From Ctena decussata (lineage: Eukaryota > Mollusca > Bivalvia > Lucinida > Lucinidae), in assembly GCA_963989385.1 (NCBI GenBank), contig OZ022511.1, forward strand, positions 30,250,503 through 30,314,502: a DNA stretch of 64,000 nucleotides. The letters are read 5' to 3'. The notes below the pieces were generated by a model, which saw only the letters and a list, made by a program, of their open reading frames with translations, searched no databases and had not been told where the DNA came from. The translations under genes were made by a program, and so were the position numbers. Below, piece by piece: positions 45,234 through 56,670 of the stretch. Every line of letters starts with the position of its first letter. Position 1 is the first letter of the stretch.

Positions 45234-46059
45234 CTCAGCGTCAACGCACCAGTCTTAAAATGTAAAATTTTTGCTTACATTCAATGATCATACTATATCA
45301 ACAGGGTATAGCTATCATATCGGATCATCTTATAACGCCCATGATGTCATTCTGCCTGAAGGTACGCTATGAGTGTGTGACGTAACATAAGCTCTGAAAT
45401 CAAGAAAAACGGAATTCTACCATAATTTCACATGGCGTCAATTCCTCAATGATGGATTTTGCTAGAGTATAGATATCCTGTCAAAACGCCATAGAAAAGA
45501 AATCCAGACCACCGAATGCAACAAAATGATATGGATTCGAACGTCACTTTATTGTCACGTTCATCAAACAAGGGCAGACAAAAGTAACTAAAGGTAAATT
45601 TGATACTTTTTGCAACCCAAAATGCCGAGATAAGTAGCAGAAAAAAAATTCAGAAGTTCTGTGGGGCAAACGTCAACCGTTACCCAGCCAGAGCATGACG
45701 TTACATGGATAACGTCACCCTTATTCGCCGAACCGCGTCATAATTCAATGGAGGAAAAGTGGATTTTATGTGAAGAGACCTTCCAATAAACGATTCATTT
45801 GCAATCAAGAGTCTGGCAGAACACGAAATATGGATTTATTACGCTTTAAATGTGTCATTTGATATCGACTGTTTTCAAATACGTCAGTATTGACGTCACG
45901 CTTGATAGCACCCACTGATGAACGAAATTTAATTTGCAAACATTCTTTCTCAATACAAGAAAATAAAGATTAACCAAATTGTCTATTACATAAAACCAAA
46001 CATTAAACGAACATAATGTGCCATAAGTTCCAAACTGGTGCGTTTTCATTGACGCTGAG
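45234..46059. mobile_element. 826-bp TIR element with TA flanks (Tc1/mariner-like MITE)
   Basis: The left end reads CTCAGCGTCAACGCACCAGT. The right end is the inverse of CTCAGCGTCAATGAAAACGC and ACCAGT, so the TIR is about 25 bp with a 5-base indel. TA lies at 45232-45233 and 46060-46061. The inside has TGACGTCA at 45891 and several ACGTCA words but no transposase motif, so the copy is non-autonomous. Confidence 0.7.
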
Positions 46060-46061
46060 TA

Positions 46062-46620
46062 TATATATAATCATGGCAAGAAATCAAAATGGCAGATCAT
46101 ATCAAAACTAAACTCAAGTACAAGCACTGGATCATACGAATTGAAGAATTTTGAAAATACGTTACGTTCTGGTGACGTGGGTTGTAGGGGTTTCTGAATG
46201 ACCACCCGTCTGGTTTGATTTACCATGCATGTGTTTCGTGAACTTTGGCAGTTTTTGTATGTACTTTTTGCGTTTCAACCCCACATTTTCGTCAAGATTT
46301 TCAAAACAAACGCCTAGTGATGGAACGCACAAGAATAGCCTTAAAAGACTGTAGTTAACATTTTAGTTTAAGGGCCGAAACTGTACTAAACCCATTGGTG
46401 CATTGAAAAGATAATAATAATAATAACTGATAATAAAGACTGTATTTTCAGTGGGTGACACAATTAGTTACAAGCTACTCTTATTTGAGGCCCACTTAAA
46501 AAAATATGTACAAATCAAAAGATATATCAAATACAAATATACAACAGACACTGGTCAGCGAAACCAAACATTTACTGTTACAGGCCTCATCACTCAAGAA
46601 AAGAAAAAGCACTGGCAGCA
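46062..46620. other. Unassigned sequence
   Basis: No gene recognised. An ATA/ATAA run lies at 46411-46425. Confidence 0.5.
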
Positions 46621-46625
46621 ATCAG

Positions 46626-47130
46626 TCTATTCTATTCTATTCTATCCCATAACCTTACTAGGTCGTTGGGGCACCACAGCTGACTTCAAAACAATCCCTT
46701 TCCACCTTGTCCTGTCTTCAGCTGCCCTAGTTGAGCTGGCAAAATCCATTCCAGTCCACTCCTTGATATTGTCTTCCCACCTCTTCTTCTGTCTACCTCT
46801 TCTTCTTTTTCCTTTCACTGTGCCCTGAAGAATTGTCTTTGCTAAACCAGAAGACCTTGAGACGTGGCCAAACCACCTTAGTTTCCGTTTCTTGACCCGC
46901 GTCAGGAGTTCATCATATTCTCCAATGGCTGCTTGGATCTTCCTGCGAACCTCCTCATTGGTTATATGGTCCTTGTACGAAATGTTCAGTAACCTTCGGT
47001 AGCATCTCATCTCAAAGGCCTGCGTTCTTTTCTCTAACTCTGCTGTCAAGGTCCATGATTCACAGGCATACAGAAATATGGAAATGACAAGGGAGCGCAT
47101 AAGTGCCACCTTTGATCCAAGAGATAGCAA
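46626..47130 (-). pseudogene. LINE (family 2) C-terminal region, 162-codon open frame
   Basis: The minus-strand frame from 47130 to 46642 reads SLGSKVALMRSLVISIFLYA, CESWTLTAELEKRTQAFEMR, then CYRRLLNISYKDHITNEEV, LLTRVKKRKLRWFGHVSRSS, a basic GTVKGKRRRGRQKKRWEDNI segment and RWKGIVLKSAVVPQRPSKVM. This is the region after the RT active site in common invertebrate endonuclease/RT LINEs. An (AATAG)n tail follows at 46629-46647. The 5' part is missing: a TA-flanked MITE starts at 47140. The frame has no internal stop, so it is younger than the 23.5 kb copy. Without RT it encodes no working enzyme. Confidence 0.85.
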
Positions 47131-47139
47131 TCAGTACTA

Positions 47140-47736
47140 CCGTAAAATTCTAAATATTGGGACACCCAAAAATAATCACCGCAACTGTCCCAAACACGGA
47201 TCAGCCTGGTTTTACAAAGCGGTAGCCAAAAGATTCAGACGGAATAGCAAACAATGTAGAACCTGATCAGACTGCTCCTCTAGGACATCCTGATACGAGT
47301 CTACACTGTCCGCTCAGACCTATCTATCCCAATACATAGAATTTTTATGGTATAACGGAATGAAAAGAAAGAAGCCCAGTCCTGTAGCCTACCCTACCCG
47401 AAAACGAAAAGCAAAAACGAGCCCCGGTTTCTGGGTTTCTTAAAAAAGAAAACGGGTCACTTTAAATGTACATAAAAGTAAATCGAACATATGCCATATG
47501 TACGCTCAAAAACAATCACACAAAATGTGAATTTACATAGTTTTACAATATATGCGCTACGCAACATCTTACGGTACCGTTGCAAGGGGAAGTCTGATCA
47601 TAATCAACGCTGTTTTTCCATTCCACTGGCATCTGTTGGGCGCATTGCAGCACTTTAAAATATATATAACTTTACATTTTTTTCGAGTAATTTTTGTAAT
47701 TAGTTTTGGTGTCCCAATGTTTATTATAATTTTTGG
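47140..47736. mobile_element. 597-bp TIR element with TA flanks, GGGACACC family
   Basis: The left end CCGTAAAATTCTAAATATTG continues to GGGACACCCAAAA. The right end is the inverse of CCAAAAATTATAATAAACAT followed by TGGGACACCAAAA. TA flanks both ends (47138-47139 and 47737-47738). Internal words GATCAGCCTGG and AACCTGATCAGACTGC recur in other repeats of the window. Terminal fragments of the family appear near 57075-57095 and 61220-61245. Its left end abuts the 5'-truncated LINE. Confidence 0.7.
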
Positions 47737-48690
47737 TACCAAATATACGGAATACCAGAGCACGCTTTCAGCTGCATTGTTCAGCGTCAGTTACACTTCA
47801 GAGTCGTTTAAAATGCAATAATTTTACAATCTATGTTGTTATAGGCGGTTCATTGACAGATTAAAAACAATTATCCCATTGGTCGGACCTAGAAAGACCT
47901 ATTACACTCTCATTTATGGCCTGCCATCCAAAATGTGGCTATTTAGCAAATTCTTCGTGATTTTTATCACTGAGTAATCTGTCTCTGGGTAATTAATTGC
48001 ATATTAGATGTTTGCAGGGTACGAAAGATCTGTACCATGTTTTGGCTTTGATAAGAGATAATTTTCTAATAACACATATCAAATATTTTCTAGAGAAACA
48101 AAGTTGTGTTTGTACGAATATATAATTTAATCCGTATCATCATAAACGCATTGTGCAGGGCCTAATTTGACACCATTTTGCTTTAAAGACAAACGTTTTC
48201 AGACTCTACCTTCGCTTTGCGCAAGTCCCTCAAAGCCAGTCCCTCTTTGTTTTCAAGTCTTTCAACAATCGTCATACCAAAACGTCCAGCAGTCGTCGTC
48301 GTCTTTATTTATTTACTTTTTATAGTATCGAACTATCTTAAGCGAGTTTCAAGTAATTAAAAGCGAGTAATATAAAAAGAAAGCAGTTATAGACAGTATG
48401 GAGTAAAGAAGTGATTAGAATTTATATACAGAACTCTACAAAACTATCATATTACGAATGAATATCATTTGATACTGATTTGATTTCTTTTCATTACTGG
48501 CAATGCAACTACGCATCAGAGAAACAAATAAATGGGATCCTTGTCTTACATTTTAACGCGTTCACCTTGTATTTATCTTCATGTACATTGTAGTTTTACC
48601 ATGTCATAAAGTTTGTGAAATCGAAAAATAGGCCATTGAAATCTTTTTTTTATGATTAATCAAGGACGTATTAATGTTTTAAAGCCGGTG
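47737..48690. other. Unassigned sequence
   Basis: No gene recognised. Diverged 21-bp satellite words lie at 48325-48385 (TAGTATCGAACTATC, AAGCGAGTTTCAAG). Confidence 0.5.
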
Positions 48691-49115
48691 TCTGCCTAGG
48701 ATAGCTTGCGCACATGCGCAGTCTGGTATGTAGACTAGCTCCTTGTCTGATACTAATGATTTTAACAGCCCTGCTAAGGCAATAATTTTTCCTGTCCGCA
48801 ACGGTAAAATTGTACTCAGAGAAAAACTTCAGACAGAATCCGCAATTAAGCATGATGCAAAGTTACCAAAGTTTAACGTATTTTCAATATATCAATCCGT
48901 CAAAAATGATTTCGCAGAACTAAAACTAATCACAGTTTATTTATCAATAAGATCCGCCTCTTTCAGCCAGTAATAAAGTGTAGAAGCCTGACAGACTGCG
49001 CATATGCTGACGATGGTCTGGGCATGCGCACATTTTATGTCTCGAGAGATATTCCCCGGACATAGCTCATATTGAAATCAAGATAAACTTGCGCATCTGT
49101 CCAGTCCGAAATCAC
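48691..49115. repeat. Segment bracketed by TGCGCA-CAGTCTG words
   Basis: GCGCACATGCGCAGTCTGG at 48708-48727 and AGACTGCGCATATGC / GGGCATGCGCAC at 48991-49030 are inverted with respect to each other. This suggests the ends of a ~300-bp repeat of the TGCGCAGTCTG class seen again at 60-62.6 kb. Confidence 0.35.
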
Positions 49116-49194
49116 AACCCATATATCCTACTGCCATATGCTGCACCAATTTCGCTCAGGCTAGTGGAATGATCCTTGTTTTCTTCTTTCCACG

Positions 49195-49197
<3 letters not shown>

Positions 49198-49229
<32 letters not shown>

Positions 49230-49285
49230 TCGCTAAGGCAAATAGAATGATTCGTCTTTCCAGAGAGAGAAAGAGAGAGAGATAG
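49198..49285. repeat. (GA)n microsatellite, two runs
   Basis: A GA run at 49198-49227 is followed by a shorter impure run at 49261-49281. The flanks of both (AATTTCGCT.AGGC and AGAATGAT) are related, so the unit was duplicated with its microsatellite. Confidence 0.85.
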
Positions 49286-49349
49286 TGAGGGAAAGAGACT
49301 GCATATAGAAACATATGTCTTTGCTTTGTAGAGGTATTTTATCAGACCG

Positions 49350-49665
49350 CTTGAATGACGTAACTCTTCCAAAATGGAGTCTACTGTTAAAGGAAATCTT
49401 CTCTAAGAATATAAGAGTTGAACTATATTGAAAAGGGAGACAAAAACAAAAGTGCCAGAGTTTCAATCCCTGAAATTGTACCCACTCACCTTAAGATAAA
49501 ATAAATCGCCTTCCTATAGCTAATTACGTCTTGGGACATAAAACTCATTTTTAAATCTGGCAGATTCCAGATGTTCATGCTTTTCAACACTTTTACCGGT
49601 CAATTGTGTGTCAGTCTGAGTCAAGTTTAAATGTCATATCTGATATTGTAACGTCACCTTTTATC
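49350..49665 (-). repeat. Arm 2 of the dispersed inverted duplication
   Basis: Reverse-complement partner of 43350-43715, separated from it by about 5.6 kb. The similarity extends across AAGGTGAGTGGGTAC and the GAAGAGTTACGTCATTCA end. Stops and small indels break any long shared frame. Confidence 0.7.
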
Positions 49666-50335
49666 AATTCCCGACTTATTATTATAAGCGTAATTCCATT
49701 CCCACCGATAAAGCTTTTGCAAATAAATAACCAAACTATGTCGATGCTATTTGACTCGTATGCATGTAAAACGCATTGTGCAAACTTTCTGTTTTGAAGT
49801 AAAAAAGAAAGAAAAAAAATAATGGTGATGAAGTTATCAAAAATCTCTTGAGAGTTGCTAAACCAAAAATTTGCATGGGCAAGTTTCCAATTCAGGCCTT
49901 GCATAAGCGGTTTGAATTAACATGAATTATTTTGTGGAAAATCGTTCTTTTCCTCCATAATATTGTGTTAAGTTCTTACAGGACAAGGTGTGGTTGGTTT
50001 CGGCGATGGTGCTGTCCCTACTGTGTCTTATAAACGTCCCGAAGAGAGTCTGATATACACATTTATACATACACTAAAATTTGACAATCTCGTGTTAAGT
50101 TAAAAAAAACTGCACTCAGTCGTATGCGAAATGTTTGTCATACACCAGCCTATTCGCAATCAACTTGCGCACGGGAAGACCGAGTTGTATCGTTCTTTGC
50201 TTTACGAACTGTGATGCCTCAAACAGATTTCGCATATACACAAGCTATCCTAGACATGCACAGTTTTATATTATGAATGTAAAAAGATCATATCATGATT
50301 AATGATAAAAATATGCGTAATAAGGGAATTTATCT
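49666..50335. other. Unassigned sequence
   Basis: No gene recognised. GGTTGGTTTCGGCGATGGTG near 49992 resembles the head of family B SINEs but no body follows. Confidence 0.4.
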
Positions 50336-50340
50336 AAAAA

Positions 50341-50505
50341 ATAGATTAGCTCCAGCAGTGAATTGTTGAGTAATAATGCACTGTTTGGAGGTCAGTTGTG
50401 AAGTAGAGCATATCACGAGAGCGGAGCGCGAATGATATATCTGCTTACAACAGACCAACAAACAGTGAATTATTACACAACAATTCAATCCTAGAGCTGA
50501 ACTAT
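50341..50505. mobile_element. Foldback MITE (~165 bp)
   Basis: The left arm (AGCTCCAGCAGTGAATTGTT, AGTAATAATGCACTGTTTG, ATATC) pairs with the right arm (GATATATCTGCTTACAACAG, AAACAGTGAATTATTACAC, CTAGAGCT). A loop of about 19 bases reads ACGAGAGCGGAGCGCGAAT. Nearly the whole element is stem, so it is a foldback or palindromic MITE without coding capacity. Confidence 0.8.
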
Positions 50506-50695
50506 CTCGATTCGAACACTACAAAAACGCTGCAAAAGTATTCTTTTCATTTAAATTCTCTCAACCTTCTTGCCAGCGCGTTAATGCTCCCGCCAATTTT
50601 CTTAACTGTATCTAAGATAAATGTACATTTTTTTGAGGCGAATTTAGAAAGAAAAAGAGACATAACACTGTCTAACGTCTCAAAACGTCACAAAA

Positions 50696-50720
50696 TGACG
50701 TCAGATCGCTAGTGACGTCA
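50696..50720. promoter_or_regulatory. Pair of TGACGTCA sites
   Basis: Perfect TGACGTCA at 50696-50703 and 50713-50720, 17 bp apart, consistent with paired CREB/ATF binding. No transcript assigned. Confidence 0.4.
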
Positions 50721-50925
50721 GTAGTTAGACTCACGTGCTCCAAAAACAGTGAATCGTTGCAGAATAAAGCACAGAAACTTTCCATTGCTTCCATAGGCGC
50801 ACTGTGATAGAATAAGAACCAAAATAAGAAAAACGTATAACATGACTTTATTTTATAATGTAGGCGAGGTGTTTGGTATACTTATGCGTGTTGCCGGACA
50901 TGAGTTATTAGCTCGCCTGGACGAA

Positions 50926-51120
50926 GTCCAGGAAGAGCTATTGCACAACCCCCGGCGTCGGCATCGGCGTAAGCGTCGTAGTCGGCGGCGGCGTCCGCAT
51001 TTACGCTAAAAGTTTTAAGAGCTTATCTGGTTCCTATTTGGCATGATGATAGACATAGGTCCAAATTTTCTTTCAGCAATACTCTTGCCCAAGCCTATGA
51101 TCTCAAAGTCCTAGCGTCAT
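50926..51120. mobile_element. Terminal part of a GGCGTC-repeat element
   Basis: TTAGCTCGCC and the hairpin CCTGGACGAAGTCCAGG (50938-50954) are followed by GAGCTATTGCACAACCCC and a GGCGTC/GGCG run at 50959-51002. Hairpin, microsatellite, then AT-rich body is the plan of another tandem-repeat or HINE-like family. Confidence 0.5.
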
Positions 51121-51126
51121 GGGGAC

Positions 51127-51221
51127 AGAAAGATTCTGATCACACTCGACGGAAACCAAGGCTGATGTGAGATTTTGCTGGGCCCACATTCCACTTCTTG
51201 GTTTTGTCATGTCGTGGCTCA
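51127..51221. mobile_element. Truncated MITE, GAGCCGCGACACGA family, copy 4
   Basis: Only the right half remains: CTGATGTGAGATTTTGCTGG, then CTTGGTTTTGTCATGTCGTG and GCTCA at 51217-51221. It lies at the junction with the GGCGTC element. Confidence 0.65.
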
Positions 51222-51299
51222 TATTTGGTAATAGCACATTGACCAAATATACTCTAACATTTTCTACTTGCTGTCGGAATAAGTACTTCACTTTACTAT

Positions 51300-52615
51300 T
51301 TAAAACAAGAGGACCAAGAGGCCCTAAATCGCTCACCTGAGTGAAAAGGTTAAAGGTCAAACAAGGGGCATCATTTGAACAAACCTGATAGTTTGCAACC
51401 ATTTCCAAATTTTGAATATTTTCCTATGTATTGCTATGGTTGAAACCCATTGAACAAACTTGGTAAAGGACCACTAGACAATGCTACATACTAAATTTCA
51501 AGCATCTGAGCCAAGTGGTTCTGAAGAAGAAAATTTTTGAATATTTTCTATGTTTTCCCATGTTTCAAACACACGACTCCCTACCGCGAGGTCATTTTAA
51601 ACCCTGGGGCCATCATTTGTATAAAGTGAATAAATGACTACAAGGCAATGCTACATACCAAATTTCAAGCATCTGAGCCGAGTGGTTCTGAAAGTGAAGA
51701 TTTTTGAATATTTTTTTCTATGTATTTCTATGGTTCAATCTAATGACCTCTGGGGTGGGGCCATTTAGACCCTGAGGTCATCATTTGAACAAACTTGGTA
51801 AAGGACTACTAGGCAATGCCACGTACCAAATTTCAAGCATCTGAGCCAAGTGATCCTGAAAAAGAAGTTTTTTTCCATACTTTTCTATGTATTTATATGG
51901 TTCAAACTTAGGACACCCTGCCGCGGGGCTATTTTGGACCCTGGGGCCACCATTAGAACAAACATGGTAAAAGACTATTAGGCAATGCTACATACCGAAT
52001 TTCAAGCATCTGAGCCTTGCGGCTCTGAAGAAGAAGTTTTTTGAATATTTGTCTATGGTTCTAACCTCGGACTCCATGCCATTGGGCCATTTTGGACCCT
52101 GGGCCCATTATTTGAACAAGCTTGGTATAAGATTATTAGGCAATGCTACATAAAAAGTTTCAAGCAACTAAGCCAAATGGTTCTGAACAAGAAGATTATT
52201 TAATATTTTTCTATGTATTTCTATGGTTCAATCCCATGGCCCCCCTGAGCCGAGACCATTTTAGACCCTGGGGCCATCATTTGAACAAACTTGGTAAAAG
52301 ACCACTAGGCAATACTACAAACAGAATTTCAAGCCCCTGCACCGAGTGGTTCTTCAGAAGAAGATTTCTAAGTATATTTGAATTTCGAACCCAAGACCCC
52401 CAGGGCCTTTTTGGACCACAGGGCCAGTGTTTGAACAAAACTTGGTAGAGGTCCACTAGACAATGCTTCATACCAAATATCAAAGCCCTAGGCCTAGTGG
52501 TTCCAGAGAAGATGTCATTTAAAGCAAACTGACGCACGACGCACGACGGACGACGGACACCGACTGATCACAATAACTCACCCTGAGCCTATATGGCTCA
52601 TGTGAGCTAAAAAGC
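51300..52615. mobile_element. Central-tandem-repeat element, third family
   Basis: Begins AACAAGAGGACCAAGAGGCC near 51303, with CGCTCACCTGAG at 51331-51342, and ends ATGGCTCATGTGAGCTAAAA near 52610. The two GCTCAC/GTGAGC ends are complementary. Seven units of about 160 bp lie between, then a CGACGGACGACGGAC run at 52525-52558. The plan is like the elements at 11425 and 28960, with a different unit. No coding. Confidence 0.7.
51481..52500. repeat. Seven tandem units of ~160 bp
   Basis: Anchored on ATGCTACATACCAAATTTCA (AGCATCTGAGCC follows), with starts at 51481, 51648, 51816, 51986, 52143, 52312 and 52463, spacings 167, 168, 170, 157, 169 and 151. Each carries GGACCCTGGGGCCATCATTT and TTGAACAAACTTGGTAAA, with substitutions. 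Confidence 0.85.
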
Positions 52616-52777
52616 GCAAGAAATTTTCAAAATTTAAATTTTTAATTCTATTCTCTCTATTTTATAATTACGTAAGCAAACAAAATAGTTACCTATCAAT
52701 AAATTTCCTCAAGTTATATTATTAACCACAGTGAAATACAAGTTTTCGCCACCTGCTGAGAAATTTGAAATTCCTTT

Positions 52778-52985
52778 TCTGCTGCGCATGCGCCGTTTAC
52801 AAAAAATGCGCAATCAATGGTTGGCGCATCAAGCGGCCAAATTAAAAAAATCGTGTCAGTGTTTTGAATTATTGTGAGAAATGTTGTCTAAGAAAAACAT
52901 CTTTTTGGATAGTTAACTAGATTATTATGATAAAACAATTAAAACTGTTAATAACATCGTGTCGCTCATGTCATCGTCTCGTATG
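52778..52985 (+). promoter_or_regulatory. Candidate promoter with NRF1-like site and first-exon donor
   Basis: TGCGCATGCGCC at 52783-52794 fits the NRF1 consensus at 11 of 12 positions, and GCGCAATCAATGGTTGGCGC follows within 40 bases. About 190 bases downstream is ATG|GTAAGTAACACAATG with a consensus donor at 52986. No first exon body is proven. Confidence 0.3.
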
Positions 52986-53655
52986 GTAAGTAACACAATG
53001 TTTATTTTTATTCTTTCTTTCGTATTTAAACGTTGAATACATTATCATCATTGTGCAAGAATTCTTCGTGCTACTTGTTTCTGTGTGCAAAATGTAGAAT
53101 ATTGTTTGTCTGGTCAGAACAGCCTCACTGAGACGGTTAAAATGACTTACCACAATAAATATTTTTGAACTGTGAGTAGAAGACGTGTGCCCCTTATAAC
53201 CCTTTGTCTGTTATTTTTATAGGTAAATGCATAGAAAATCCAAGCTGCAGAAGTGATATTGTCCTACGTGTGATACTGGATTGCGATGAAGATTTGTGAC
53301 GCAGCGTATGATGATTTCGTGTCTCATACTGTATCGCCCGTGTAAACGTCACAGATGGTAAGTAACACAATGTGTTTTTCTGTTCTTTGTTGTTTTTCCC
53401 CTTTATTTTGTGCATAAACGATAAAAAACTCATGATTGTGCTAGCATGCTTTTGTTACGGCGCTTGTAGATGATAATTTATGATATTTACTTCTTTCTGC
53501 TCGCTACATGTAAAAGGAATTAGAACAGTCTCAACGAGTCTGTTCAAATAAGTAACCACGATTTCTAGCAGTGTGTAGAAAACGTATGCCCCTTATAACC
53601 CTAGTTCAATTGATATTACACGTTAATGCATAGACTTATCAAAATATAGCTAATA
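52975..53655 (+). repeat. ~370-400-bp tandem duplication with splice-site words
   Basis: ATGGTAAGTAACACAATG occurs at 52983 and 53355. GCCCCTTATAACCCT occurs near 53189 and 53588, and the segments between share order with many changes (GTCTC..GAG..GTT, AGTAGAAGACGTGTGC vs TGTAGAAAACGTATGC). The shared start is a consensus splice donor. No domain-bearing frame was found. Confidence 0.6.
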
Positions 53656-55173
53656 TAGTCATTTGGTTATGGTTTGGAATTCAGGCGAGAAAAGCGATAT
53701 TCGTCGTTCTAGTACGCTTTTTCACTAATTTAAAGACTGCTGGTAATTGATGCAGAGAGGACAAAAAATAATAATGAATAGATCAAAGGTGAACAAAATG
53801 AATCCGTGCAAAACTAGTTAATCGACTATTTTTAACTCCCTTTCTGTAAATAATTCTTAAATGGGGCGGTCAAAAGATTGAACCTGTTTGGGAGCTCTAG
53901 ATTGCTGTCTTATCCCATCGAATTCATGTTACAGTAAGTGTTGTAATTGAAATAAAACATTGTTTACACCCAAGGCCACAGTATAAAAAGCAGGCTCCGC
54001 CCTCAAACTATCAATCGTGGTTAATTCAAAATCATTTCAGATTTGGATACATCTTTTTTCACTGAAACATTAAACCATTATTTTTTTCAAAATAATTTCA
54101 GTGGAAGTTGAATTATTCTTCTTCTACATATACACTGATTTAACTGTTCTTACGGATGCTTTCAACACCCTGAAGTTTAAATGTATTGTGCAGATTTCTA
54201 GCTAGTCAAGAAGAAAAAATGACAGTTTGAATGTTTACCTTTGACCAAGTCATGTGATTTAAACAGTAGCTATGCTACTGTCCTGGTGAACCCTATTAGT
54301 CTCTTTGACAGAGAGAGCCCAGTAATTTCTATTAAGCCACACCCTCATATTCATTGTATGGCCTACATGAAACTGGGCCTTAAACTAAACCGAAAAAGAA
54401 CTATAAGTATACGGTATACGCAATATTTTTTCTTGGCGAGAGGCTTAATGAGCATTTTTTCACTGAAAATAATTAAGGTGAGTGAAACCCAAACACATTT
54501 GCTTGGGTATGCTTCCGATACTTTAGCTCCGCCCACTGGCTTCATCACACGACGAACGCTGAAAACTCGAATTTTAATTTATATATTTACACTTTATTTT
54601 TAGACTCTTTTTAAACTTCATTTTACTGGGTCCCAAATGAACGAAATATGGAGGATTTATGGGAACATTACAGCGATTAACAATTATAACAATCGCAGGG
54701 ATCTGGTTATGCTTCGTACTTAATGTACTGAATATGTGATTACATAGCACTAATGTCTAAATCATAGCGATTTACTCATGGCACGTTGTCTGTTTCATTT
54801 CCCAAACGCAACGAATTTCAGTTGCAATAAAGACATGTTCAAGTGATTTGTTTCAACATTTTCGAGAAAATCATTTTTGTGGAAAAAAAATACGCGAGGT
54901 TGTTAGTTTCAACAGTTTTTATTCAACATGTAGACATACACAATCAATACATACAAAAATAATATGAAATAATTCGATAACAAGCTAACTAGCTAATAAA
55001 CATCGTCGCCTACTTAACATGTATTTGCAACGATATATGAGTGCATAAGATTTCTAAGCAACAGGCAATCAAGACACGTTTATATGAACATATACATCAT
55101 TGTATTAGGAAACGTTTTGATGTGAGAACAGCATTCAATAAGAATCAATCGAACCATATATAAGATATAAGCT

Positions 55174-55210
<37 letters not shown>

Positions 55211-55660
55211 CAACAGATGTTTCAATTCATTTCCGTTCAACCCCGCATAATACTTGGTTTCGTAGTTGCAGATGATTTGGACAATCGTACAGATAATGTT
55301 TTACTGTTTCTGTTCGACCACAATAAGAGCACGTTGAACGCGAGGTTGTAAAGTTGGCTGTCCCATTTTAGGCTTGAAAAAGGCCTACATCTGTCACTGC
55401 TTTTTCCCGCATTCACTAATATTTAAAACACCATGCGCAGATAAGCAATGCCATCAACAATATTAAGCATTTAATATGCATAAGATGTAAGATACCGTTC
55501 CTATTTTAAACTATTTCGCCAAGAGAAAATATCAATTCATTTGTGTCTGGAATTAGTTTCGACATGTGAATGTCTTAACATAACCTGTCAGCTAGCAGCG
55601 TGTACTTGCAATATTGCTCTCTGGGGAGAAGCGGAGGGGCATGCAGATTATATGCTTAGT
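53656..55660. other. Unassigned sequence
   Basis: A 120-codon plus frame at 54241-54603 has no recognised domain. A GA run lies at 55179-55204. Nothing else seen. Confidence 0.4.
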
Positions 55661-55825
55661 TTTAGAGGCCGTTTACACGGACTGTCTTGACATACATGTG
55701 TAAGACATGCATGTTTTAGACCTGCAGGTCTTTCTTGTTTACACAACATGTCTTTGCCCTGCATGTTTCTATTTCCTGCCATCGAGCTGGTGTAAAATAG
55801 AAGCTGAAAATGTTTCCAGTTTATT

Positions 55826-56670
55826 GATATCACTAATTCGATTAATGGATATCAATGATTCATAATTATTATATTATTTTATTATTATTATGATAATTAT
55901 TCATAAATTAGTCATAATGATATCAATACCCAGCAGGCACACAACGTTGAATCAACATTGAATCAACCTTGATTCAACGTCATGACGTTGAATCAAGGCT
56001 GAATCAATGTTGATTCAACGTTATGTGCCCAGTGGGTAATTAGAATTAGTGATATCACAAACTCGAATAATGGATATCTACAATTTATGGATATCAATAC
56101 TTCGAATTATTGATATCACTAATTCAAATTATGGAGATCAATAATTCAAATTATGGATATCTATAAATCTGGAATAGATAGAAAAATGGCACCCTATGGA
56201 GATATATTCTATATATTTCGAATTATGGATATCAATAATTAAATAAATGATTTCAGTAAATCAGGCTGAATTATTGTTATCCATAAATTCAATTATGGAT
56301 ATCCATAAATCTTCGCAGAGCAGTCTGTATTTAAACGTATTATTTGCAAAGACTGCTTATTGATATCCATAAATCTAATTAGTGATATCCAGTGTAGGCA
56401 GGTTTATTGAAATCCATCATTCAAATTATGGACATCATTAATTCAGATTATGCATATCCAATGCTCTAAATGATTCATGGATGTCACTAATTCCACATAT
56501 GAATATCACTAATTCAGTTAATTGATATCCATAATTCGAATTAGGATATCCATGAATGGACAGAATTAAGGATATCCATAATTCGATTATGGATATCCGT
56601 AAATAATGATTGATATCCATTAATAATTATGGATATCAACATATCGAATATGGATATCTGTAAATAGGAA
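55826..56670. repeat. Irregular array of GATATC / AATTCGAATTAT palindromic words
   Basis: TGGATATC or GATATCCA together with AATTCGAATTAT-like or AATAATTC words recurs more than twenty times in both orientations at irregular spacing (roughly 15-45 bp). Each unit is itself nearly palindromic. The array is interrupted by the MITE at 55929-56036. Confidence 0.85.
55929..56036. mobile_element. Palindromic MITE, CCAGCAGGCAC family, TA flanks
   Basis: Begins CCCAGCAGGCACACAACGTT and ends as the near inverse, AACGTTATGTGCCCAGTGGG. TTGAATCAAC words pair across the centre ACGTCATGACGT, so almost the whole 108 bp is stem. TA lies directly outside both ends (55927-55928 and 56037-56038). A more diverged copy is at 32900-33007 and a remnant (GACGTTGAATCAACGTC) near 62066. 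Confidence 0.85.

Noticed and set aside
46451..46828. 125-codon plus-strand open frame
   Set aside because: It is antisense to the LINE reading frame on the minus strand, which has clear family motifs.
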